A stretch of DNA of 64,000 bases. Origin: Massilia phosphatilytica (GTDB lineage: Bacteria > Pseudomonadota > Gammaproteobacteria > Burkholderiales > Burkholderiaceae_D). Each line of letters opens with the position of its first letter. Position 1 is the stretch's first letter. A program made the position numbers and the translations under genes. This document shows, piece after piece, positions 31,634-39,999 of this stretch. The notes beneath the pieces are model-generated. The model ran no database searches. It saw nothing but the letters and a program-made list of their open reading frames with translations, and had not been told where the DNA came from. The stretch covers positions 124,001 to 188,000 of the forward strand of contig NZ_PUIP01000014.1 of the NCBI RefSeq assembly GCF_002968015.1. The letters are read 5' to 3'.

Positions 31634-33442
31634 ATGACCAAGAAGTTGCTCGCCCCGAAGTTGCTCGCCTTCATTCTGGGCGGTGTGTTTGCCGCCGCCC
31701 TGAATCCCGTCACCGCACTCGCCCAGGACGCCTCAGCGCTGCAGCGCGCTCCCGAGGCCGCCAGCGGCTACACCGAGAAGGCTGGCTGGACGGCCCGCAA
31801 GTACATGGTGGCCGCCGCGAATCCGCTGGCCGTCGAAGCGGGTTACGAGATGCTGAAGCAGGGCGGCACGGCGATCGACGCGGCCATCGCGACGCAACTG
31901 GTGCTCACGCTCGTCGAGCCGCAATCGTCCGGCATCGGCGGCGGCGCGTTTCTGATGTATTACGACGGCAAGAAGGTGCAGGCGTACGACGGCCGCGAGA
32001 CGGCGCCGTCGAAGGCGGACGAGCATTTGTTCCAGCGTGCGGACGGCACGCCGCTGTCCCGTGCGGAGGGCATCGTGGGCGGCCGCTCGACGGGCGCGCC
32101 CGGCGTGCTGCGCATGCTGGCGCTGGCCCACCGCCAGCATGGCAAGCTGGCGTGGAAGGCGTTGTTCCAGCCGGCGATCCGCTTTGCCGAACAAGGCTTC
32201 GCCGTCAGCCCGCGCCTGAACAGCCTGCTGGCCGAGGACCGCTATCTCCGCAACGACCCGACGGCGCGCGCGTACTTCTATGCGCCGGACGGCAAGCCGT
32301 GGCCCGTCGGCCACGTGCTCAAGAATCCCGAGCTGGCGCGCACCCTGCGCGAGCTGGCCGCTGGCGGCGCCGAGGTGTTTTACACGGGCCGCATCGCGCG
32401 CGACATCGAGGCGAAGGTCAAGAGCCATCCGACGAATCCGGGCCTGCTCACCGCGGCCGATATCGCGGCCTATCAACCCAAGCTGCGCGAGCCGGTCTGC
32501 AACGACTACCGCGCGTACACCGTATGCGGCATGCCGCCGCCGTCGTCCGGAGGCATCGCCGTGGCGCAGATGCTCGGCATGTTCGAGACGCGCGATATGA
32601 AGGCGCTGGCGCCCGCGAACGGCATCCCGGGCGCCGACGCCGTGCACGTGTTCTCGGAAGTGGGCCGCCTCGCCTACGCGGACCGCGACCGCTACGCCGC
32701 CGACACGGACTTCGTCCCGCTGCCGGGCCGCGGCATTCCCGCGCTGCTGGACAAGGGCTATCTGTCGCAGCGCGCGAGCCTCGTCAAGCAACGGTCGATG
32801 GGCAAGGCGCAAGCCGGCCATCCGCCGGGCGTGGAGATGGCGTGGAACTGGGGCCTGGACAATTCGATCGAAGCGCATTCGACGTCGCACATCGTCGCGG
32901 TCGATCCGTACGGCGCCGGCCTGTCGATGACGACGAGCGTCGAGGACGCGTTCGGGTCGCGCCAGATGGTCGACGGTTTCATCCTCAACAACCAGCTCAC
33001 CGATTTCTCGTTCGATTCGCGCGACGCGAACGGTCCGATCGCCAACCGCGTCGAGCCGGGCAAGCGCCCGCGCAGCGCGATGAGTCCCACGATCGTGTTC
33101 GACAAGAAGACCGGCAAGTTCGTGGAAGCGGTCGGCTCGCCGGGCGGTCCCCTGATCATCAATTACGTGGCCAAGGTCCTCGTCGGCACGCTCGACTGGG
33201 GGCTCGACATGCAGCAGGCCATCTCGCTGCCCAACTTCGGCAGCCGCAACGGTCCGACCGAGCTGGAGGCCGGGCGCTTCCCGCTGTCCGAGGTCAAGGC
33301 ACTCGAAGCGCGCGGCCACGCGGTGCGCGTGTTCGAGCAGACGTCCGGATTGCAGGGTATTGCGCGCATGGACATCCACGGCGTGCCATTATGGTTCGGC
33401 GGTGCCGACCCACGCAGGGAAGGTGTTGCAAAAGGTGACTAA
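31634..33442 (+). CDS. ggt: Gamma-glutamyltransferase
   Basis: 602 residues from ATG 31634 (GGAGAA site); signal peptide to about residue 30 (ALA-QD). Autocatalytic nucleophile Thr417 in EAHSTSHIVAVDPYG, where the proenzyme is cut into large and small subunits. GIGGGAFLMYYDG and the small-subunit GSPGGPLIINYVAKVL, with SVEDAFGSRQMVDGFILNNQL, complete the family pattern. Periplasmic; hydrolyses or transfers the gamma-glutamyl group of glutathione. Gap to the SDR is short (52 nt), but no functional link is obvious. Confidence 0.95.
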   Translation: MTKKLLAPKLLAFILGGVFAAALNPVTALAQDASALQRAPEAASGYTEKAGWTARKYMVAAANPLAVEAGYEMLKQGGTAIDAAIATQLVLTLVEPQSSGIGGGAFLMYYDGKKVQAYDGRETAPSKADEHLFQRADGTPLSRAEGIVGGRSTGAPGVLRMLALAHRQHGKLAWKALFQPAIRFAEQGFAVSPRLNSLLAEDRYLRNDPTARAYFYAPDGKPWPVGHVLKNPELARTLRELAAGGAEVFYTGRIARDIEAKVKSHPTNPGLLTAADIAAYQPKLREPVCNDYRAYTVCGMPPPSSGGIAVAQMLGMFETRDMKALAPANGIPGADAVHVFSEVGRLAYADRDRYAADTDFVPLPGRGIPALLDKGYLSQRASLVKQRSMGKAQAGHPPGVEMAWNWGLDNSIEAHSTSHIVAVDPYGAGLSMTTSVEDAFGSRQMVDGFILNNQLTDFSFDSRDANGPIANRVEPGKRPRSAMSPTIVFDKKTGKFVEAVGSPGGPLIINYVAKVLVGTLDWGLDMQQAISLPNFGSRNGPTELEAGRFPLSEVKALEARGHAVRVFEQTSGLQGIARMDIHGVPLWFGGADPRREGVAKGD

Positions 33443-33513
33443 AAGTCGCTTTAATTGTTGGCTGAGAAACAATTATTCCCCTCAAGATCGGCAGAGTTTG
33501 CTAATCTTGCTCT

Positions 33514-34683
33514 GTGGATACTGAATGCAAAACGGGTCTGATTCTTAGCGGTGGCGGCGCGCGCGCGGCTTACCAGGCGGGGGTCTTGCAGGCGATCTCC
33601 CGCATCCTGGGGGAGGCGGGCTGGCCCGCCGCGCGCAATCCGTTCGCGATCATCTGCGGCACGTCGGCCGGCGCCCTCAACGCGGCCGGGCTGGCGTGCC
33701 GCGCCGACGACTTCGGCGACGCCGTCGACCAGTTGGCGGACGTGTGGGAGAGCATCGATGTCACGCAGGTCTACCGCGCCGATTCGCTGGGTGTGCTGCG
33801 CTCCGGCGCCCGCTGGCTGTCGCTGCTGTCGTTCGGCTGGATGCTGCGCCAGTGGCATGCGGCGCCGCCGGCTTCGCTGCTCGACAACACGCCGCTCGTC
33901 GGCCTGCTGCACCACATGCTCGACATGCCGCGCCTCGACGCGGCGCTGGCCAGCGGCTGCCTGGACGCGCTGGCCGTCACCGCGTCGTCGTACAGCGGCG
34001 GCCAGCACGTCACGTTCTACCAGAGCGAACGCGAGATCGCGCCGTGGAAGCGGCACCAGCGCGTCGCGCTGCAGGGGCAGATCGGCGTCGACCACCTGCT
34101 CGCATCGAGCGCCTTGCCGTTCATCTTCCCGGCCGTGCCGCTGTACCTGGACGGCCGCATGGAATACTGCGGCGACGGCTCGATGCGCCAGCTGGCGCCG
34201 ATCGCGCCCGCGATCCACCTGGGCGCGCGCCGCGTGCTCGTCGTGGGGGCTGGGCGCATGAACGAGACCGTGAACCACCTGCCGGCGCACGTGCGCTATC
34301 CGAGCCTGGCGCAGATCGCCGGCCACGCGCTGTCGTCGATCTTCCTCGACGGCCTCGCGATGGACATCGAGCGCCTGCAGCGCGTCAACGATACCTTGTC
34401 GATGCTGCCGGACGAGCTGCTGGCGAAGACGCCGCTGCGCCGCGTCGAACTGCTCGCGATCGTGCCGTCGGAACGCCTGGACGACATCGCCGCGCGCCAC
34501 ACGCATAATCTGCCGGGGCCCGTGCGGACGCTGCTCGGCGGGATCGGCGCGACCGAGAGACGCGGCGCCGCGCTCGCGTCCTACCTGCTGTTCGAGGGCG
34601 GCTACACGCGTGAACTGATGGCACTGGGCCAGCGCGACACCTATGCCCGGCGCGCCGACGTACTGGAGTTTTTCGAAGCATGA
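33514..34683 (+). CDS. Patatin-like phospholipase
   Basis: 389 residues from GTG 33514. Oxyanion-hole motif GGGARAAYQAGVL (11-23), nucleophile elbow GTSAG (about 50-54), and the Asp of the Ser-Asp dyad in YCGDGSMRQ (about 223). No signal peptide, so a cytosolic or injected acyl hydrolase. The stop overlaps the start of the large hybrid kinase gene (ATGA), so the two are translationally coupled, an uncommon pairing. Preceded by a short A/T-rich segment after ggt. Confidence 0.88.
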   Translation: MDTECKTGLILSGGGARAAYQAGVLQAISRILGEAGWPAARNPFAIICGTSAGALNAAGLACRADDFGDAVDQLADVWESIDVTQVYRADSLGVLRSGARWLSLLSFGWMLRQWHAAPPASLLDNTPLVGLLHHMLDMPRLDAALASGCLDALAVTASSYSGGQHVTFYQSEREIAPWKRHQRVALQGQIGVDHLLASSALPFIFPAVPLYLDGRMEYCGDGSMRQLAPIAPAIHLGARRVLVVGAGRMNETVNHLPAHVRYPSLAQIAGHALSSIFLDGLAMDIERLQRVNDTLSMLPDELLAKTPLRRVELLAIVPSERLDDIAARHTHNLPGPVRTLLGGIGATERRGAALASYLLFEGGYTRELMALGQRDTYARRADVLEFFEA

Positions 34684-37600
34684 AACGATGGCTGTTCCTG
34701 CTGGTTGCGCTGTTCTGGGTCGTCGTGGCCCACGCCGCGCCCACCCCGACCCTGCGCTTCGAGCACCTGTCGGTGGACGACGGCCTCGCGCAGGAATCCG
34801 TGCTGTCCATCGTGCAGGACCCGGACGGCTTCATGTGGTTCGGCACCCAGTCCGGCCTGTCGCGCTACGACGGCTACCGGTTCACGAATTTCCGCAACGT
34901 CGTCGGCGATCCGAAGACGCTTGCCAACAACTGGGTGCGCGTGCTGTACGTCGACCGCAAGGGCCGGCTGTGGATCGGCACGGACGGCGGCCTCGATCGC
35001 TATGAACCGAAGACCGGCACGTTCAGCCACTTCCTGCCGGACGAACCGGCCAAGCGGGGCAACGGCAACCGCCATATCCGCGCCATCCTGGACGATGGCA
35101 AGGATGGCCTGTGGCTGGCGACGGCTGACGGGCTGCAGCACTTCGACATCGCCAGCGGCCGGTTCGACACGTGGCACCACGTGCCGGGCGTGCCGGACAG
35201 CCTCGCATCGGACAAGCTGACGGCCCTCGCGCGCGGGCGCGACGGCCGCCTTTGGATCGGCACCGCGTCGGGCCTGGACAGCCTCGATCCGGAGCGGATG
35301 CATTTCCGCCACCACCCGTCGCCGCGTGGCGGCAAGTACGACTTCGTGCAGACGCTGATGGTCGACGCGGGCCAGGGCCTGTGGGTCGGCAGCATGGGCG
35401 GCCTGGAACGCCTGCCGCTCGGCCAGAAGGGCGATGTGCACACGTTCGGCGTCGACGACGGCATGCCGCCCGGCGAGATCAGCGTGTTGTACGAGGATGC
35501 CGAGCGCCAGGTCTGGGTGGGCTCGCACGACCGCGGCCTGTACCGCTGGCTGCCCGCGCTGGGCCGCTTCGAACGCCATCCGCACCGCATCACCGACAGC
35601 TACAGCCTGGGCGACAACCAGGTCACGGCGCTGTACGGCGACCGCGTGGGCACGTTCTGGGTCGGCACGTGGTACGGCGGCGTGTCGCGCGCGGACATGG
35701 GCAGCGGCGGCTTCGCGCGCATCGTGCGCGGCGACGACACGCCGCTCGCGCTGGAAGACAACAAGGTGCGCGGCATCGTCGGTGACGGCAACGGCAAGCT
35801 GTGGCTCGCGACGAACGGCGGCCTGCATCTGTTCGATCCGGCGACCGGCGCCGACCAGCCGTGGCGCCTCGCCCCTGTCGAAGGTGGGCTGTCGGGAGAT
35901 GCGATGGCCACGTCGGTGGCGCTCGACCGCGACGGCAGCGTGTGGGCCGGCACGCGCAACGGCCTCGCGCACTTCGACCCGAAAACCGGGCGCTTCACGC
36001 GGCGGACGCTGTCGGCGGACGACGTCGACGCCAACTTCGTGCGCAACGTGCACGTCACGCGCGACGGCACCCTGTGGGCCGCGAGCCGCGGCGGCCTGCA
36101 CCGCATCGCGCCGGACGGCAAGCAGACGACCTACCAGCACGACCCGGCCGCGGCCGCGAGCCTGGCCGACAACATCGTGCGCCCGATGCTGGAAGACCGC
36201 CACGGCCGGTTCTGGGTCGGCACGTTCGACGGCCTCGACCTGCTCGACCGCGCCACCGGCAAGTTCCGCCACTTCCGCCACGATCCGGACGATCCCACGA
36301 GCCTGTCGCACGACGAGGTGCACTACCTGCTGGAAGACCGGCGCGGCGACCTGTGGGTCGGCACGGCCGTGGGCCTGAACCGCATGGTGATCGGCGCCGA
36401 CGGCACGCCGCGCTTCCAGCGCTACACGGTGCGCGACGGCATGGCCGACGACGTCGTGGCCGCGATGCAGGAAGATCTCGACGGCTTCATCTGGGTGTCC
36501 AGTTCGAGCGGCCTGCACCGGCTCGATCCGGCCAGCGGCGCCTGGCGCAACTACAACGCGACCGACGGCACGATCGAGGGTGCGTACTTCGACGCGTCCG
36601 CGCTGCGCGTGGCCGACGGCACGCTCTACTTCGGCGGCAACAACGGCATCACGGCGTTCAATCCGCGCGCGCTGCACGACAACCTGATCGCGCCGCGCGC
36701 CGTCATCACGGGCCTGCAGATCTTCGGCCAGCCGTGGCAGGACGTCCGTCCGGGCATGCTGCCGGGGCCCATCGAACGCCTGTCCGGCATCACGCTCACG
36801 CCGCAGGATTCCGTGTTCTCTCTGGAGTTCTCGGCGCTGCACTTCGCCGCGCCCGGCCGCAACCGGTTCGCGTATCGCCTGGTCGGCTTCGACCAGGACT
36901 GGATCGGCGTCGACGCGAGCAAGCGGTTCGCCACCTACACGAACCTCGACCCGGGCAACTACACGTTCCAGGTGCGCGCCGCGAACAAGGACGGCGTCTG
37001 GAGCGATGCCGCCGCCACGCTGGAAGTGACGGTGCTGCCGCCGTATTGGAAGACATGGTGGTTCCGCACCTTGTGCGCGCTGGTCGTGATCGGCTGCGGC
37101 TATGGCGCGTACCGGATCCGCGTGGACGTCCTGCGCCGCCAGAAGGCCATGCTGGAGCAGCAGGTCAGCGCGCGCACGGAGCGCATCGAGCAGCAGAACC
37201 GCCTGCTCGAACGCCAGACCGAGGAATTGCGCGAGCAGGAACGGCAGGTGCGGCGCCGTACGAACGAACTGGCGCTCGCCAACGACGCGCTGCAGGAAAA
37301 CGAGGAGCGGCTGTACCAGGCCAAGCAGCGCGCGGAAGACGCCACGCGCCAGAAATCCGAATTCCTCGCCAACATGAGCCACGAGATGCGCACGCCGCTG
37401 GCCGGCGTCATCGGCATGCTGGGCTTCGCGCTGCGCGACACGGCACTGCGCGACGCCACGCGCGAGCAGATCCTGCGCGGCCAGGCGAACGCGCAATCGC
37501 TGCTGGCGATCATCAACGACCTGCTCGACTTTTCCAAGATCGAGGCGGGCAAGCTGACCATCGAGAACATCGACTTCGCGCTCGACGAATCGGTCTCCCA

Positions 37601-38897
37601 CGTGGGCAAGCTGTTCGAGGAACAGGCCGGCGCGCACAGCGTGGCCTTCGCCGTGCGCCTCGACCCGGACCTGCCGCGCTTCGTCGTGGGCGACCCGACC
37701 CGCCTGCGTCAGATCCTCGTGAACCTCGTCGGCAACGCCTTCAAATTCACCGAGAGCGGCTCGGTCACCGTGCACGTCGAGCGCCGCCCGGAAGACCAGC
37801 ACGATCGCGCGGGCCGCAACATGATCCGCTTCTCGGTGCAGGACACGGGCATCGGCATCGCGCCGGACGCGTTGCCGCGCCTGTTCCAGAAATTCGAGCA
37901 GGCCGACGCGACGACGACGCGCCGCTACGGCGGCACCGGCCTGGGCCTGGCGATCTGCCGCCAGCTCGTCGAACTGATGGGCGGCACGATCGGCGTCGCC
38001 AGCACGCCGGGCGTGGGCTCCACGTTCAGCTTCGTGCTCCCGCTGGCCGACGGCGTCCAGCCGCACTCCGTCGTCGACCAGCCGCGCGCGCCGCACACGC
38101 ACCGCCTGCGCGTGCTGTGCGCGGAAGACTATCCGACCAACCAGATCATCGTGCGCATGATGCTGGAAGAGCTGGGCCACCAGGTCGACGTCGTCGAGAA
38201 CGGCCTCCTGGCCGTGATGGCCTGCGCCCGCACCCGCTACGACCTGATCCTGATGGACGGCCGCATGCCCGAGATGGATGGCGCGACGGCCACGCGCCTG
38301 ATCCGCGCCGGCGGCCCGCTGGAAGCGCCCGTGCTGGACCAGCACCTGATGATCGTCGCCCTGACCGCCAACGTCAGCGAGGAAGACCGCACGCGCTACC
38401 TGGCTTGCGGCATGGATGCCTTCATCACCAAGCCGATCGACGACGCGCAGCTGCACTACCACCTCACGCGCGCGATCGAGCGCCAGCTGCAACGCGGCGT
38501 CGAGCTCGCGCCGATGCCGGAGGCGTCCGCGCGCACGCCGTCGACGGCCGAGCTGGACGCGATGTTCGATGTTCCGGGCGATGCCGTGGCTGCGGCCGCG
38601 CCGGCGCCGGACCGGCGCGCGGGTGACCTGAGGGAGCGGCTGCGCGGCGCCTTCCTGGCCGACCTGCCGCGCCGCCGCATCGAACTGGACAAGGCGCTGG
38701 CCGTGGGCGACCACGACACGGCCGGGCGCGTCCTGCACGGCATGAAGGGCAGCGCCGGCTACCTGGGCGAGGACGGGTTGCGCGCGCTGTGCGCCGAACT
38801 CGAGGGCCTGGCGGATGCGGGCCAGCTCGATGCCGTACGTGCCGGCCTGCCGCGCCTGTGGGACCTGCTGGCCCGCTTCGAGGCGGCGCCTGTCTGA
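34680..38897 (+). CDS. Hybrid sensor kinase with two-component beta-propeller sensor, receiver and HPt domain
   Basis: 1405 residues. Signal peptide (to about 20), periplasmic beta-propeller of repeated Reg_prop blades (VLYVDRKGRLWIGTDGGL, MLEDRHGRFWVGTFDGL and others, about 30-665), Y_Y_Y domain (about 700-780), transmembrane helix (about 785-805), coiled-coil, HisKA with His901 (ANMSHEMRTPLAGV), HATPase_c (GTGLGLAICRQL), receiver with Asp1193 (LILMDGRMPEMDG), and HPt with His1353 (VLHGMKGSAG). All phosphorelay residues are present, so it should run a full His-Asp-His relay to a separate regulator. Such propeller sensors often detect glycans or their breakdown products. Coupled to the patatin gene. 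Confidence 0.94.
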   Translation: MKRWLFLLVALFWVVVAHAAPTPTLRFEHLSVDDGLAQESVLSIVQDPDGFMWFGTQSGLSRYDGYRFTNFRNVVGDPKTLANNWVRVLYVDRKGRLWIGTDGGLDRYEPKTGTFSHFLPDEPAKRGNGNRHIRAILDDGKDGLWLATADGLQHFDIASGRFDTWHHVPGVPDSLASDKLTALARGRDGRLWIGTASGLDSLDPERMHFRHHPSPRGGKYDFVQTLMVDAGQGLWVGSMGGLERLPLGQKGDVHTFGVDDGMPPGEISVLYEDAERQVWVGSHDRGLYRWLPALGRFERHPHRITDSYSLGDNQVTALYGDRVGTFWVGTWYGGVSRADMGSGGFARIVRGDDTPLALEDNKVRGIVGDGNGKLWLATNGGLHLFDPATGADQPWRLAPVEGGLSGDAMATSVALDRDGSVWAGTRNGLAHFDPKTGRFTRRTLSADDVDANFVRNVHVTRDGTLWAASRGGLHRIAPDGKQTTYQHDPAAAASLADNIVRPMLEDRHGRFWVGTFDGLDLLDRATGKFRHFRHDPDDPTSLSHDEVHYLLEDRRGDLWVGTAVGLNRMVIGADGTPRFQRYTVRDGMADDVVAAMQEDLDGFIWVSSSSGLHRLDPASGAWRNYNATDGTIEGAYFDASALRVADGTLYFGGNNGITAFNPRALHDNLIAPRAVITGLQIFGQPWQDVRPGMLPGPIERLSGITLTPQDSVFSLEFSALHFAAPGRNRFAYRLVGFDQDWIGVDASKRFATYTNLDPGNYTFQVRAANKDGVWSDAAATLEVTVLPPYWKTWWFRTLCALVVIGCGYGAYRIRVDVLRRQKAMLEQQVSARTERIEQQNRLLERQTEELREQERQVRRRTNELALANDALQENEERLYQAKQRAEDATRQKSEFLANMSHEMRTPLAGVIGMLGFALRDTALRDATREQILRGQANAQSLLAIINDLLDFSKIEAGKLTIENIDFALDESVSHVGKLFEEQAGAHSVAFAVRLDPDLPRFVVGDPTRLRQILVNLVGNAFKFTESGSVTVHVERRPEDQHDRAGRNMIRFSVQDTGIGIAPDALPRLFQKFEQADATTTRRYGGTGLGLAICRQLVELMGGTIGVASTPGVGSTFSFVLPLADGVQPHSVVDQPRAPHTHRLRVLCAEDYPTNQIIVRMMLEELGHQVDVVENGLLAVMACARTRYDLILMDGRMPEMDGATATRLIRAGGPLEAPVLDQHLMIVALTANVSEEDRTRYLACGMDAFITKPIDDAQLHYHLTRAIERQLQRGVELAPMPEASARTPSTAELDAMFDVPGDAVAAAAPAPDRRAGDLRERLRGAFLADLPRRRIELDKALAVGDHDTAGRVLHGMKGSAGYLGEDGLRALCAELEGLADAGQLDAVRAGLPRLWDLLARFEAAPV

Positions 38898-38961
38898 ATC
38901 GTGCGCGTGTCACACTATCTGTATAATTGCCATTTAACAATTGCGACACATTGGGGCAGGA

Positions 38962-39657
38962 ATGAAGGTATTGATAGTCGACGATGACGTGGTGTCGCGC
39001 ATGATGCTGATGCATATGATCGACAGCACCGCGACCGGCGTATTCGACGTGCGTGAAGCGGAAGATGGCGAAGACGCGTGGGCGCAACTCGACGCCGGCG
39101 CGGAACCGGTGCTGCTGTTCTGCGACCTGCGCATGCCGCGCCTGTCCGGCATGGAATTGCTGGCGCGCGTGAAAGCGGACGCGCGCTTCGCCGGCCTGCC
39201 GTTCGTCCTCGTCTCGGCCGCCGCCGACGGCGCGACGATGGAGCAGGCGCTCTCCCTCGGCGCCGCCGGCTACATCGTCAAGCCGTTCGACGCCGCGCGC
39301 GTCGCGCAGCACCTGCAACCCCTGATGCGCGCCGCGGACGAGCAGCCCGACGCCACCCTGCGCCGGCTCGGCATCGACGCGACGCGCCTGCTGCTGTACC
39401 TCGGCGGCCTGCAGCGCCAGCTCGTCAGCGCCGGCACCGAACTGGCCGGGCTGCTGGCCGCGAGCCAGCTCGACGCCGCGCGCGGCCACCTCGCGCGCCT
39501 GTGCGAAGGGTGCCGCACGCTGGGCCTGCACGGCGCCGCCAACGGCTTCGACGCGCTGCGCTCCGCTCCAGACGGCGCCGTCCTGGCGCGCGAACTGGAA
39601 GCCGCGCACCGCGCCGTCCTGCGCCAGACTGATGCCATCCGGCACCTGGCGATGTAG
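38962..39657 (+). CDS. Response regulator with C-terminal degenerate HPt-like helical domain
   Basis: 231 residues from ATG 38962 (GGCAGGA site). Receiver domain 1-125 with D8/D9/D10, Asp55 (LLFCDLRMPRLSG), Ser/Ala in VLVSAAADG and Lys in YIVKPFD. The remaining ~100 residues are helical and have no DNA-binding or enzymatic motif. The stretch LARLCEGCRTLGLHGAANGFDAL follows the HPt pattern (x-KG-xx-x-LG) but has Arg where the phosphorylatable His should be. It may accept phosphate from the HPt of the preceding kinase. A likely output-by-protein-interaction regulator. Confidence 0.82.
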   Translation: MKVLIVDDDVVSRMMLMHMIDSTATGVFDVREAEDGEDAWAQLDAGAEPVLLFCDLRMPRLSGMELLARVKADARFAGLPFVLVSAAADGATMEQALSLGAAGYIVKPFDAARVAQHLQPLMRAADEQPDATLRRLGIDATRLLLYLGGLQRQLVSAGTELAGLLAASQLDAARGHLARLCEGCRTLGLHGAANGFDALRSAPDGAVLARELEAAHRAVLRQTDAIRHLAM

Positions 39658-39999
39658 GACTTCACAGCGTTTCGTAACGTTAAATTCCTGCTGGAAAACG
39701 CGAAAAATAGTTGTCAGAAACGTTGTAAATCGACCTCCACACGGTTGCGGAATCCGGCATACTGATCCTTTGCCGTGGCCGGCATGCAGCAAATCCCAGG
39801 CAGTACGGCAACTTGTCGGGCGTCTTTTTTGCCCCATACGGACCGCGCCAAGCGCGCGCCGTCCGTCGTGACCTTGTCATTAAAATAGTCGACTTTTTCG
39901 GGCACGTCGCAAACCGTCCAAGGTTTGCGAGGCCCCCTTTTACGGCAGCAGAGAACTGTCGGGATGGAGCATTGACCAGGGATTGCATGAGCGAGGACT
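39658..39999. other. 342-nt gap between regulator and hybrid kinase genes
   Basis: No coding potential. It contains A/T-richer blocks at 39660-39720 and 39865-39900 that may carry promoters, the TCGCAAACC palindrome at 39907-39930, and a GTCTTTTTTGCCCC stretch near 39821 without a convincing stem. Confidence 0.6.
39907..39930. repeat. Palindrome of the TCGCAAACC family, third copy
   Basis: TCGCAAACC (39907-39915), loop GTCCAA, GGTTTGCGA (39922-39930), perfect 9-bp arms. Followed by GGCCCCCTTTT, so it might terminate a transcript, though no gene ends here. Same arm sequence as the elements at 9291-9410 and 13144-13188. Confidence 0.7.

Noticed and set aside
33453..33475. AATTGTT/AACAATT hairpin after ggt as terminator
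   Set aside because: A/T-only 7-bp stem with no U-run; too weak to call.
34641..38738. Antisense open frame of 1365 codons opposite the hybrid kinase
   Set aside because: Arg/Ala/Val-rich sequence without domains, exactly antisense to a kinase with all catalytic motifs; a GC-rich shadow frame. The same holds for long antisense frames at 3620-5983, 25609-28215, 39940-42297 and 61194-63467.
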